Source of the DNA: Elmis aenea | Lineage: Eukaryota; Arthropoda; Insecta; Coleoptera; Elmidae | Assembly: GCA_947652605.1 (NCBI GenBank) | Contig: OX393581.1 | Coordinates: 28,824,788 to 28,888,787 of the forward strand | DNA: 64,000 bases | Reading direction: 5' to 3' | Shown: positions 1-12,700 of the stretch, piece by piece | Position numbering within the stretch: position 1 is the stretch's first letter | How the letters are laid out: the number at the start of each line of letters is the position of its first letter | Notes under the pieces: model-generated | Databases searched by the model: none | Told to the model about the DNA's origin: nothing | What the model saw: only the letters and a program-made list of their open reading frames with translations | Made by a program: the position numbers and the translations under genes

Positions 1-1263
1 ATAGGAATCGTGAAATAATGCTGATAACGAGATAAATAATAGTATTTTTATTTTATTTCAAAACGTTTTCAAAACATTTATGTGAAATTCTAAATTTCCA
101 GGTGTTTATCATGGATTATGAAAATTGCTATTAAAATGTAATCATTTCTATCTTGATTAAAAAGAGAATAAATTTTACGGTTATGCCATAGTTTTTTTTA
201 TATTACACGACTTATATTTCCTCAAGAATATTTTTTAAGTCTATGTGATAAGTGATCCAGAAACGTGTTAGGTAATTTGTTGAAAATACTACTGTATTAA
301 ATAAAACACAATACAAATACAAATATTTCTTTTTTCCATTCAAAAAGTAAATGTGATATTTTTATTTGTATAATGTTATGGATTTAAAGTCACAATAATT
401 TTAATTACGTTGTAATTACCGACTTGTGCTTAATTGATGTAGGTACATTTTAATGACAAGGTGAAACATCAGACGAATAAACTGAATGCGGTGAGGATTT
501 TCAGACAAACCGCAAAATGCTTCCGTTTTGATGAATATTTGTGGTCATAAAACAGTGCATTAAAAAAAAAGTGTAATAAAAATAGTTTAACTTTTACTCT
601 CCGATTCAATTACTCAGTGCATGTTTCACAATGATAGTAAAATTAAAAATTGGTTTTATTTCTGTGCTTACAGCTTTAATGTGATATATTTGGTATTTAA
701 TATACGAAAATTGTCAGATCAATTTAGTTACTTTTTGCTCAAAACTTTTACTGAAACACGATTTTGTTTTTGATTGAGGTTAATACCACAAGTTCACTTG
801 ATCAAATTAAAACAGTATCACAAATAAATATACATATTTATTTGTAGTTATTTAATCAAATATTTTGAACTCAAAGTTTACCTATTTCAGTAAATGATCG
901 CAATAAATTAATATTTTCACCGAATTAGCAGAATTTTATTATTTTATTTGCTGAACGTTATAAACAATCTACAATTTAAAGCACAAAAGTTGGCAGTTTA
1001 TATACGAATTGTTTGTAATAATTAAAAACGGTGTCTAATTAATTCTCCAAGTAAAGAAATTTAATTTTAAGTATTATATTCACCTTTTTTAAACACAATT
1101 AAGTAACATTTACATTTTTTTAAATTACTAATTGTGGCTGAAATTGTATGCGTCTGAAAAAAAAAAATTTTTCCACAGCGTTAAAAATTTAGTAACACTA
1201 AAAATAAAGAGGTAAAAAAACAATAATAATTTTTTAAATTCCAATTATACTATGTACTAATAG
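1..1263. other. AT-rich intergenic sequence
   Basis: No open frame, terminal repeat or RNA gene is recognisable here. It is plain AT-rich sequence downstream of the phosphorylase gene. Confidence 0.5.
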
Positions 1264-1612
1264 AAAATAGTTATTTATGTATCAAGGCCAAAAAGTACGT
1301 TTTGGCCGAGGTGCATATTACATTTTTTGTGCGATCGAATTAAAAACAATTTAAATTTTTAGTAATTTTCAAAATTATAGGTTAGAAACTACGTGACATT
1401 CTGTCACTGACAGATGACGGCGTATGTACTGCATTAACGGTCCTCTCCTTAGCAACGGCCGTAAAAGTTACTTTTCGGCCGTTGCTAAGGGTAACGGCCT
1501 GAAAAGTAACTTTTACGGCCGTTGCTAAGGATAGGGCCGGTAATGCAGTACTTTATGGTTGCTAACGCGTCCGTCAAACAGCTGTTTCTAGTACGATCGC
1601 ACAAAAAATATA
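1264..1612. repeat. Inverted-repeat element with GGCC-centred palindromes
   Basis: The left edge (AAAATAGTTATTTATGTA) resembles the left edge of the Harbinger-like element at 16714. Inner arms around TTTTTTGTGCGATCG (about 1323-1337) recur inverted near 1594-1608. The core is a near-perfect 44-bp palindrome (1447-1490) followed by a partial copy (about 1494-1530), both built on GGCCG-AAAAGT-ACTTTT units. No coding capacity is visible. It is probably a small non-autonomous relative of the 16.7 kb element; its superfamily is inferred, not shown. Confidence 0.55.
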
Positions 1613-1733
1613 TTAGGTGACTACAGTAGAATATTGGTTTTGTAGCACACCAAAACGCGTTTGAATTCTAGTTAAAATTTCACAAATGCGTATATAGTGC
1701 TACTAGCTACTCAGCTAAAATGATCCTCTAGGA

Positions 1734-3100
1734 CAGAGGTTCCCAAACTACGGCCCGCGGGCTGAATCCGGTCCGCAAAGGGTTTTCATCCGTCCGCAGC
1801 TGTTTAGAAAAAACAATACTGCTAATGTCACAAAATTGTAGGTATAATTCATGGGCAATGGCAATTTTAAGTAACAAATTAACTTCAACCTACGAATTGG
1901 TAGCTTTGCAGTCAATACAGAGAAATCATTAAATCATTATTAAAGAAATAAAAAATAAAAACTTGATATTAGTTTTATTCTTTATTGCAAGAAAATAAAT
2001 ATGGTAACATCAAACATTTAGCAAGATAAATGATTGCTGCATTAGGCAGTACTTACATCTGCAAACAATTATTGTTAAGACTGAAGCATATTTAGTAAAA
2101 AAATCCTTTCAAAACTAACTGTCGCGATGGTCATTTACATAAATTTTTAAAAATAAGCGTTTTATGTTTGACACAAAAAATCGATAGACTTATTCAGGCT
2201 TCAAAGAAACAATTACAAAGTTGTCGTTAGCACTATTTCAATACATACTTGACGATGATAATTAATAGTTTTGAAATGCGGTTTTGTTTAAATGATTTTT
2301 TTTTTATTCTATTTGTTCAGTATATTAAGTTTACTTTATTATTCAACATAAATTTATAGCAATATGTATTAAAATAAAACTATGGCAGAAACAGGACTTA
2401 GAGAGTTTTACTTTGCTGAATGATTTCTTGATGACGACTGGCGTAAAAATTTCTAAGATAATCAATCAATGATCATCAAAGAAATTTGCTGCCTCCTGCT
2501 TACTAAAAAGTAAAGAATTGCAGAAATGTTGATGAATGTTAAAGTGGCATTATTCAACTTTTTTCCTAATGACAAAGTTAAAATTAATAGTAAATGTTGT
2601 TACATTTCCAGTCTTATAATTACTTAAATACTATTGATTACTGCTTTTTTTGAGAAACGTTTTAGCACCAGGGTAGCACAGGTATTGTTAGACCACAAAG
2701 ACATTACCTGCCAAATAAAAGTTTGGAGCATCACTTTTTTGATATTTAGAGCTTTATTGAAATAGTTAATTTTGAAAAACTTTCAAGTTCAAAAAATCTT
2801 GATTCTAATTTCCACATATGCAAAGAAGTTGTCTCCTTCAATCTATTGAGTACTTGAAATTTTTTTAGAAAACTGTGACTAGTGCTATAACTAATTTTCA
2901 AGATCACCAAAATAAATAACTTAAGTTCTAATGTCATCCCATCAAAAAGGCAAGGTGTAATCTTCAAAACAGCCCATCCAGGTGGCAAAATTAAACTTGT
3001 AGTAACTCTAAAACTGGTCCTGTAGCTTGATCAGTTCATTCTTGTTTGCACACAGGAGATTTTTTAATCCTACCTTTAATAATATTCATTGTTGAGTGGC
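1734..3100 (-). mobile_element. Degenerate hAT-like element (left terminus plus possible transposase trace)
   Basis: CAGAGGTTCCCAAACTACGG at 1734 is a typical hAT left terminus of the kind followed by CGGCCCGC. No matching right terminus was found, so the downstream limit is a guess. A minus-strand frame at 2746-2988 has a weak resemblance to the middle of GTF2IRD2/ZBED-like hAT transposases. It is short and the resemblance may be chance. Confidence 0.35.
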
Positions 3101-3148
3101 ACCAGAAAGGATAAAATATTACAAAAATCAAATTTAAACTCTTTGTTA

Positions 3149-3154
3149 TTTATT
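3149..3154 (-). other. Candidate polyadenylation signal of glycogen phosphorylase
   Basis: AATAAA on the minus strand lies about 420 bases past the stop codon. That is a reasonable 3' UTR length, but other AT-rich hexamers nearby could serve. Confidence 0.35.
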
Positions 3155-3577
3155 AGTGCAAGTGTACAAGGTTAACATGACATTAATAGAATTTGTACAA
3201 ACGAAATTTTGGCAGTAGCAATAAAAATACAACTCCCCTATTTCTTAACATACAATGACAACAAAATGGCACAAAATAGTGTTCATAAATTCCAAATTTG
3301 GCCTGTGCATTAATTTAAAACATGAACACTAATCATTTAGTAGTACTATTTAAACTATTAAGAGAATAACATCGATAAATTTCTTAAAGTACATATTGAA
3401 CAAGCTTTATATTAATATCAATAATACATTAATTTACAAACGGTTCGCTTCCTAGCAAAAAGTTTTATTAAATACAATTCTATTAACAAACAACTTTACA
3501 AAAGTTGTCGTTCAACATGAAATTTCTTTAATATTTTCTTTCGATATTGCTATTTAACTTTATTTGTGAGATTCGGG

Positions 3578-3730
3578 TCACTCTCTGGGTTCATGTGGAG
3601 CTGGCAACTTGTTGTAGTTAGGTTCAACGCCCCAAATTTCTTTGCCGTAGTCAACAATGGTACGGTCACTTGAGAACTTACCAGATGATGCAATGTTGTG
3701 GATTGCCATTTCTAACCATTTTGACTGATT
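3578..3730 (-). CDS. GlyP: Glycogen phosphorylase exon 5 (C-terminus)
   Basis: The exon encodes residues 794-843 and the TGA stop (3580-3578). It opens after TTTTAG with [20 protein letters not shown] and ends LPAPHEPRE, a strongly conserved phosphorylase tail. It is too short to stand out as a lone open frame and was identified by homology and phase. Confidence 0.95.
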   Translation of the reverse strand, partial: NQSKWLEMAIHNIASSGKFSSDRTIVDYGKEIWGVEPNYNKLPAPHEPRE

Positions 3731-6700
3731 CTAAAATTTAAAAAATCGCGATAAATTTTTAATTCATTTATCATAAAAAAAATGCAAAATATTTAAAGCT
3801 AGACAATTTGGTTTATTTATTTTAAGTAAACTGTGCGACTCAATCTTAGCTTAACCCTTTCGCTACCAATTTTTTTTATTGTGTGTTTCAAATATTTCAT
3901 ATGATTCCCTGCCTCCTTGTGTTCAAAAGACAGCAGTTAATTGTCAAGTTAATTTTTTTAGCAAGGGGTTGCGGGAATGTAGAGTCCCATTGGTATTTTA
4001 GGTTGGGACATATGTGTCCCTATGGTGCCACAACTGCACGAAAAATAAACACAAAATGTGGTAAACATATGATAGGAGAGGGTAACGTGTTCTTTGCCTC
4101 TACAGTGTAAATACCATTGGGACAAGGTTTTATGGCAATTTATACAGAGTCAAACCCCACTGAGATATTTTATTTGGTGTTTGGGACGTATGTGTCCCCT
4201 TGGTAGGGAAAGGGTTAAAAGTATACACGGTATTTACATTAACCCGAGTTATATTATATACCCTATTAACTGGTTTGACTATACTATACAGTGTGTACAA
4301 AAAAACGTTTGGAATAAAAGTTGTTTGTGGTCATTTACTACATAACCTTAAATTGTTTTCAACAATACAGTGTTTTGTTTTTGTGCACCGATACGTAACT
4401 TTGTTTTCTTAAATAGAACACCCTGTAGATTTTTAATTTTTTAGGTGCAAAATTAAATTCTCTTTTAAAAATGTAAAAGGTTTTATGTACCTAAGATTAA
4501 TAGTTTTTGAGTAATTTAAGTTTTTATGTTAATATTTTAAAATAATACACAGGGTGTTTCTTATGCCCGGTCCAATTGGTGAACCGATTCAACCAGGCAA
4601 TCATATTAGACACACCTAGTTTGCGTACTGCTTGAGAGGCACTAGTTCATACTAAATGGATTTTGAATTTTCGAAAACAGTTACTTACACTTTGCTTTTC
4701 TAGTCAGAAAACTTCAGGTAAGTGATTATTTTTATTATAGTTATAATAAAAAAAATTACCAAATTATATTAAGACAAATTTTGCATAGTCTGTTCATATT
4801 GTTTTAAATTTATACATATTCTAACACTGTTCTCAAGTGAAGACGCTGGGCATTTATGACATCTTTTTAAATGAGAGCCCAGCATTTTCTTTTGAGGACA
4901 CCTATATTGCAATTTACATGTTTGTGCTATATTTTATTGAGATTACTTACATCTCTGTGCAAAAACTAATTCTTAACTAATTTAGTCTTCTGATAAATTA
5001 CGTATTTGGGTGTTCAGTGCAAGATGAGCAACAAACTTTTTTTATGTTGGAAGTAAAGCATGTATGTGACATGATAAAGTAACATGTATTGTAATTTCTT
5101 ATTATAAAAACAGTATAATTTAAAATTTATGACTAAAAGTGAACATGAAAGTTTTATAAATCATATTACAGAAAAGAGGATCAATTAAAGAAGTTGCCGG
5201 ATAAAAAACTGTAAAGGTAAGCAACGGACCTTTTGCAAAAAATGCAATGTATTATTGTGCATTACATGTTTTCCAAAATATAATTCACGAAATAGTTCAA
5301 ATATTTTATGTTTATTTGTATTATAAGCCAATAAATTGAATTTATGTATCATTGTAATTTTATTTACTTTTTTTTAATGATTGTTAATTAATATAAACTC
5401 TTTCTGTGACAGCTAACACCTTTAAAACAATGTTGTTATTTGTTATATATTTAGGGATGCCAGACATCCCAGTATTCCAAGACTGTTCCGATTTGGGACC
5501 TCAAATTCCTGTATCCCAAAAAGAGGTTTCGAGATTATCGAATATCACAGTTTATGAAAACCAGCAAAACAAATTCCGAGAAATTGTGCTTAGTACGTAA
5601 CGGATTGCATAAGTTCAGTGGCGGGTACAAAGGGGGAGGTGCAATCACGCCCCTATGAGAATTTGTATCCTGATTGAAAATACCTTTGAAATTGTTTTTT
5701 TTTTTTGACTAACATTTTCTCCGTCGGTCCTTTCTCCGGGCTGGGGGTCTCGGTTATGACATTCAAAAATATGGCAACCCTATACAGGGTGTTTGAAATT
5801 TGAGTTTAAGCCTGAGGATCTAGCTTATTATTATGGCTAAAGTATAGGTTCAAATTTGGCAAAGTTGCTAAATTCGGTGCTCATTAATAATCCGAAGAGA
5901 AACTGGAAATATCTCAAACAGTATCTGAGAAAATTATGAAAACCCGGAAGTATAACTTTTTTGGATAATAAAATATTTCAAATAAGTAAAAACATTGCCT
6001 CGGCAACTTTTTAAGCAAAATTGGATGGTGATCACATATTTTTTCTAGGTTGATTCGTTTTTGTTTTATGACAACCAACTTTATTTTTTCTTACAGGCGC
6101 CTTTTCCATTTGCATAATCAGATAGATTTTTTGTAATTGAATTTATAAATGTATCACATACGTTATTTTACTTCTACATTCATTGTCAAATTTTAAAAAA
6201 TGCGTTTTGGACAACAAATACTATAAATCAGGTAGGCCGCCGGTCATTGTAGTTTATGTCGTTACCATGAGAATCAACAAATTAAAAATTTTTAAAGCCT
6301 ATTACTTGTCATCGTAATAAATTCGTATAAATGAACATTCGGGAAATTCCTCATAGATCCCCATGCTTAAACTTGAATTTCAAACACCCTGTATGTTGTT
6401 ATTGATATTTAAGTCAAATTTCATACTTTTTCCTATTCTGAAATACTAATGCCAAATGTATTTAAATTCTGTAGTTCTAAGGTCAAGAACAACAATTTGG
6501 GTGCAAAAAATTAATTTACTACACAAACTAATACAGGGCGATTGATTGAGACCGGGACTTAAAAATATATGAAAAATGAAAAAGGGTATGGATCTGAAAT
6601 TTTGGTTATGACCATCCTGGAATCTGATCTGTTTATTGAAAATATTTTCAATATGGCGACACTTTCGGAAATACCGGAAGTTGACGTCTACTTTCTTATT

Positions 6701-9700
6701 TCAAATACAAATGGAATATTAAAAGTATTCAAACACGGATATTTTGAATTTATTTTACGTTCATAGACAATATCACAATATTATTGAAAGTGCAAACGAA
6801 TAGTTGTGCATTTTTAATGTAGCTTGTACAGCATAGTATGTTAAACCCGAGGCTTGCGCTGCCAATCGAATTAATCGCTGGTCATTAAAATATCCCAGGA
6901 TGTTAACTTCGTTAGTTTCATTATTTGTCACACGCTTAGGTCGAATACTAGCAGATTTCACTCTTCTAAATTGCAAAAAAATTGATTCTATTCATTAAAA
7001 TTTCTGTCTGGTCATTACAGTCAAATGAGGATACCTCTCACTGAACAGATAGCAAGTTCTTTCAATAATCTTGTGACATTCTTCATGAATATAAAATAAG
7101 TTCAAAATATTCGTGTTTGAATAATCTTGATTTTCCATTTTCATGGATACTTCAGACAAACGCAATAAAAGCGGTTTACAGTTATTAATACTGGCATTTG
7201 TTGTCATTTCCAGGGCCTACTATTTAAAAATGTTGCAATTTCTCTTAACTTTACTAAAAATTCTTAATAACTTGAAAATTATTGCACATAGGTATAAAAA
7301 ACGTTAAGACAGATTGATGCAGAATGTAATTTTGCATTAGAAAATGGAAAAAAAGTTTGGGCATTGTATTTGAAAAAAACGAGTTTTAGAGGTCTGAAGT
7401 TGTATTAAAAGAAAATTAAATTTTGGACACCCTGTAAGTAATGCATTGATTGCAAAAATTCCGGGATGTACTCCAAGGTTTCTTCTAGGCATGGTCTAAA
7501 TTTAAGCATTTTTTCTTAAAAAATGGCGGCGTTAGATAATATTACGCATCACGATAAAAATCAAAGAATTTTCAAAAAAAGTCCAAAAATCTAAAAAATG
7601 ACTGCACTTAGGTATAGGGAATGATAATAAAAGTCCCTCTAAAATAATGTTTTGAATCCAAATACGCAATAAAAATTAGACCATTGTATTTGAAATAAGA
7701 AAGTAGACGTCAACTTCCGGTATTTCTGGAAGTGTCGCCATATTGAAAATATTTTCAATAAACAGATCAGATGCCTTTATGGTCATAAACAAAATTTCAG
7801 ATCCATACCCTTTTTCATTCTTCATATATTTTTAAGTACCGTTTTCAATCAATCACCCTGTATAGCGCCGAATTACTGTAGGCTGTCGCTAGTAGGTATT
7901 CAAAACACCCTACATCCTCATAGCCTATATATCTGCAACTGATAGTTTGATTTAAAAGAAACTTAACTGTATTATGCTCATATAAAAGTGAGTTACTAAA
8001 ATATCTTTTATAAAAAAACAAAAAATAACTTGGGCATTAACGAGTTAATAATGGCATGTATTAGAACGCTTTAACGACATTAAGGCACTTTAGTACATAC
8101 GATACATACCTCATACACACGAGAAACTTCATCCTGTGCTTTAATATAAGCGTCATAATCAGCCAACAAAAAGAACCTGTCGTATTTCAGCAAAATATCA
8201 GCAATGTCTCTATACTCATCCGGATTTCCAGGACTGAAAAATCCATTTTGAATCTGGTCAACGACTTGCTTAAGCTCAGGATTTGCGTTGTAATAGTCGT
8301 ATGCGTTATAGCCCCTCTTCTTCAAAGCCTCAACTTCATCTACATTCATACCAAAAATGAAAATATTGTCGTTACCCATTTCTTCGGCCATTTCCACGTT
8401 GGCACCGTCTAGTGTACCAATAGTCAGGGCCCCATTCAACTGGAATTTCATGTTACCAGTTCCGGAAGCTTCAGTACCTGCTGTTGAAATCTGTTCACTC
8501 AAATCAGCAGCGGGTATAACTTTTTCAGCAAGTGTCACACGATAATTTTCCAAATAGATGACCTTCAATTTATCTCCAACAATAGGATCATTATTAATAA
8601 CATTGCCAACAGCGCAAATAAGCTTAATGATCTTCTTTGCAGTGTAGTAACCAGGAGCTGCCTTACCACCAATCATCACTGTTCTTGAAGTGAACTTGGC
8701 TGAAGGATTCTTTTTAATTCGGTTGTATAGAGTAATAATATGTAAGCAATTCAACAATTGTCGTTTATATTCATGTAAACGTTTAACTTGAATATCGTAT
8801 AGAGATGAGGGATTGATTTTGACTCCATAGTCTTTTTCCAATAGCTCCGCAAGTTTCAGTTTATTTTCTTGTTTGACTTTCATTATGCTTCTTTGGAAAT
8901 TGGAATCTTTAGCCCATTGTTTCAGTTGTTGGAGCTCATCCAAGTGAACAATCCAATCTTCACCAATTTTATCTGAGATTATGTCGGCCAGACCAGGGTT
9001 GCACAACAATAGCCATCTTCTGGGTGTAATTCCATTGGTTTTATTTTGGAATTTTTCAGGAGTTAGTTCATAGAAATCACGGAAGCTACAAAAAAAAAGC
9101 TGATTATGGTAATAATTTTATATTAAAATGACATAATATGATGCACTGCCTGATTATTAGGTACACTTGAAGTAATTATCTATCACATAACAATATACGT
9201 ATTTCTCAAGCCTGACCATTAAGACCTTGAAAACATTTAATAATAATTGAAATAAAATTTAATAAATTTATAGTAAATAAATTTACAGTCTTCTTAATTC
9301 AACCGTTTAAGTAAAACTCCAAAAAGACAGTTCTTTCTAGTTATTTTTCTTTAACTTTCAAAATAGTAAAAAGTAAAAACATTTTTCGAAAAGAAATTTT
9401 CTCTTGTTTCATTTAATATCCAAAAGTATCCTCACAACTATTTAATCCTATCCACTACATTTAGAAAGATATTTACCATTGCAACACACAATAATGGTTA
9501 ATTTTTCAAAGAACTTTCAATTTTTCATGTAATTCTGCTAAATAAAGCCAATTAGATGGATTCTGTAAGTATTACGATCACATGAAAAACATTGATAGCA
9601 TTACTTTTATACATTTTTAGAAGCATTTTAAGATTCTGTATCTCACACTTATCAATATTTTTTATGTTAATATGTATACATTAATAAAATTACTCACATA

Positions 9701-12700
9701 TCATCTTTAATAATCTCTGAATGAATTCTAGCGACTCCGTTAACAGCATGAGAACCAACAATAGACAAATGGGCCATATTTACTCTCTTTTCTCCATCTT
9801 CTTCAATCAAAGACATATGGCGAAGTTTATCCCAATTTCCAGGCCATTTACTTTCCACTTCCTTCATGTGCAAGAAGTTAATGTGATATATGATCTCCAT
9901 ATGTCTGGGCAAGATACATTCCAACATGGACGTAGGCCATCTTTCTAGAGCTTCTGGTAAAACAGTGTGATTGGTGTATGCACAAGTCTTCACTGTAATT
10001 TCCCAAGCTTTATCCCATGACAGCCCTTCAATATCGATTAAAATTCTCATGAGTTCAGGAATTGCCAAAGATGGATGAGTATCATTTAACTGAATAGCGA
10101 CCTTCTCCGGGAAAAGATCAAAGTTAGTTCTTACAGCATCACGGGTTCCAAATTTAGCTGACTTGAATCGACGGATAATATCTTGCAATGTAGCAGCGCA
10201 CATGAAGTACTCCTGTTTAAGACGCAGCTCTTTACCCTCAAAGAAATTGTCGTTGGGATAAAGAACACGAGAAATGTTTTCTGCCAAATTTCTGTCTAGT
10301 ACAGCTTGGATATAGTCACCATCATTGACTGAAATATATAATTACAATGATAGACAATTTAACACAGAGGTCCAAAGGAATACTTATTTGCTTTTAAGCT
10401 TTTTTATTTATTAACTGATTTTGGCAATCAACCTATTATTTAAAATTTTCTACTTATTATACAAAATGGTCATGTTTTTTAAAATATGGCTCTGAAATTA
10501 CAAAATTTATATATATAGCTCGAGACATCTTGCAAAGTATTTATGATTTCCTTTAAGCTTTCTCTATTATTTGTTTTTTGTTTCCATTTTTATACCCCCG
10601 TTTGTCCCGGGTTCTTTATTACTGCTTCAAGCTACTTCTTTTCTAGTCTTGCCCATTTTGTTTTTACTTATTCGCCTACTTGATGAACTATTTTAGAAGT
10701 TCTTTCTTCTGGAAATCTGACCAGGGGCAAGATGTCTCAGTCATCTTACATACTGTATCTTTTCTATACTGGAGGTACTCTTTTATGCTTATAATTTTAT
10801 AAAAGAGCATCACCGTTATAATAAATGTACAGTGTTTAAAATTATTGGGACACCACAGCCTTCCATAAGAAATACTAAAATAGTTCTTACAGTAGGTAAA
10901 GAAGCAAAAATAAAAAAGGCAATACTAAAAAAGAAGTGGTTGGAAGCAGTAGCTAAGGACCTGAAATGAACCAGAGTTGTTGATAGTCCACTTAGTAGTT
11001 CCAAATACAAAACAACAGTAAGGGTTCACAAAAACATCCTATTATGTGTTTATTAAATAACAGAGATTAAAAAAAGTAATGCATTATTATACTATACAGT
11101 CAACATTAATTTGTGCCATAAGGTTTTTTTACAACTATTTTAGTTTTATACATCAAAAAACCAACTAATAGCATTTGTGGTTCTGTAATAACTGCTTTAC
11201 ACTGTAGTTTATGCTTTTTCAGCTCATTAACCTTTTCGGTGCTCTGGACGAGTATACTCGCCAAATTTTTACACGGCCCAAGATGCTCGAGACGAGTTAA
11301 TTCGCCCGAATGTTACCGCATTTGAAAGTTAGGTGCACTGCAAGCACAGACCGTTTAAAAACATTGCCCACTGAAAAGGTTAATGATGGTTATAAAAATA
11401 TTTACTGATTCGAGTTTATCTCTACAACTACCGAACGAATTCTCAAAACTTGAACTTATTATACTATAAAAAATTTGCTGCAGAATATCATGTACTAAAA
11501 AATATGATATTTTCAATGACCATTCAAATGTTGTCAAATTGATAAGTCGAAATTTAAACGTTATAAATAATAGAAAAGTTAGTAAAAATGTTGTGTAGAA
11601 ATAAAAAATAGTTTTTTTATTACTTACAAAATTTCAAATTGAAGTCAACGGGTGATTTAGCAGACCACAACCTCAAAGTGTTCACCACATTGTTCTTATA
11701 ACCAGGAATAGGATTGTCATATGGAAGAGCGAAAACAACTTGCGTGTTAACCCATTTTTTACCAGTGGGTGTATCTTCAACATGCCCATAAAAATTAACA
11801 GGTAGCATATATTCAGGTCTTGCTTTTTCCCATGGGTTTCCAAATCTTAACCAATCGTCAGGTTCTTCTTTTTGTTCACCATTAATGATCTTCTGGGCAA
11901 AAATACCATACTCATAACGAATTCCATATCCGTAAGCAGCCATACGTAAAGTGGCCATAGAGTCAAGGAAACAGGCAGCGAGACGTCCCAAGCCCCCATT
12001 TCCAAGACCGGCATCTTCTTCTAGTTCCTCCAATTCTTCTATGTCTAAACCTAATTGATACAACGCCTCATCACAGGCACTTTGAATTCCTACATTTATC
12101 ATGGTGTTTTGAAGTGAGCGTCCCATGTAGTATTCCAGGGACAAGTAGTAAACTCGCTGAAACAAATAAATAACTTGAAAAATCTAAATTTTATTTCAAA
12201 TATGACTTAAAACATTTTTACCCCAATTTTATCCATTTAAACTTTTAAACGTCAGAGAAAGTTATGGGCTATTCATCTAATCAAATTTACAATTTCACTG
12301 TCATAAAGTTAAGAAAATTTAAAATGCACAAAAAATATAGGTACATTCTTTGCTAACAAGGATTAGTCATGATAACAACAACAAAAATAAATGTTTTGCA
12401 GAGTTATATGTTATTTGTGCGATGATTCAAAGAGGAAAAATAGAGAAAATAGTGAAAAACAAAGGTCATTTTTGCGATCGCGTTGGTCATAAAACTGTCA
12501 GAGGTAAAACTGAAATTCTTCTATTTACCAATGTGCGCATTCTTTGCAAGTAAAATGGTGTTAAGTTTTTGAAAATATCTTACAGTTCCAGAGTAAAACG
12601 CGAAAAAAGAGACCCCTGTAAAATGGTTTTTTCTATTTTAAACACCTATGCAAAGCACATAATAAATACATAATATACCACAATTTCTCAAATCATGGCG

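Noticed and set aside
8357..9948. Plus-strand open frames opposite glycogen phosphorylase exons 3 and 4
   Set aside because: Antisense shadows of strongly conserved coding exons.
10830..11030. TACAGTGTTTAAAATTATTG as a Tc1-type element end with coding remnant
   Set aside because: Only one possible end, and no transposase motif could be read in any frame.
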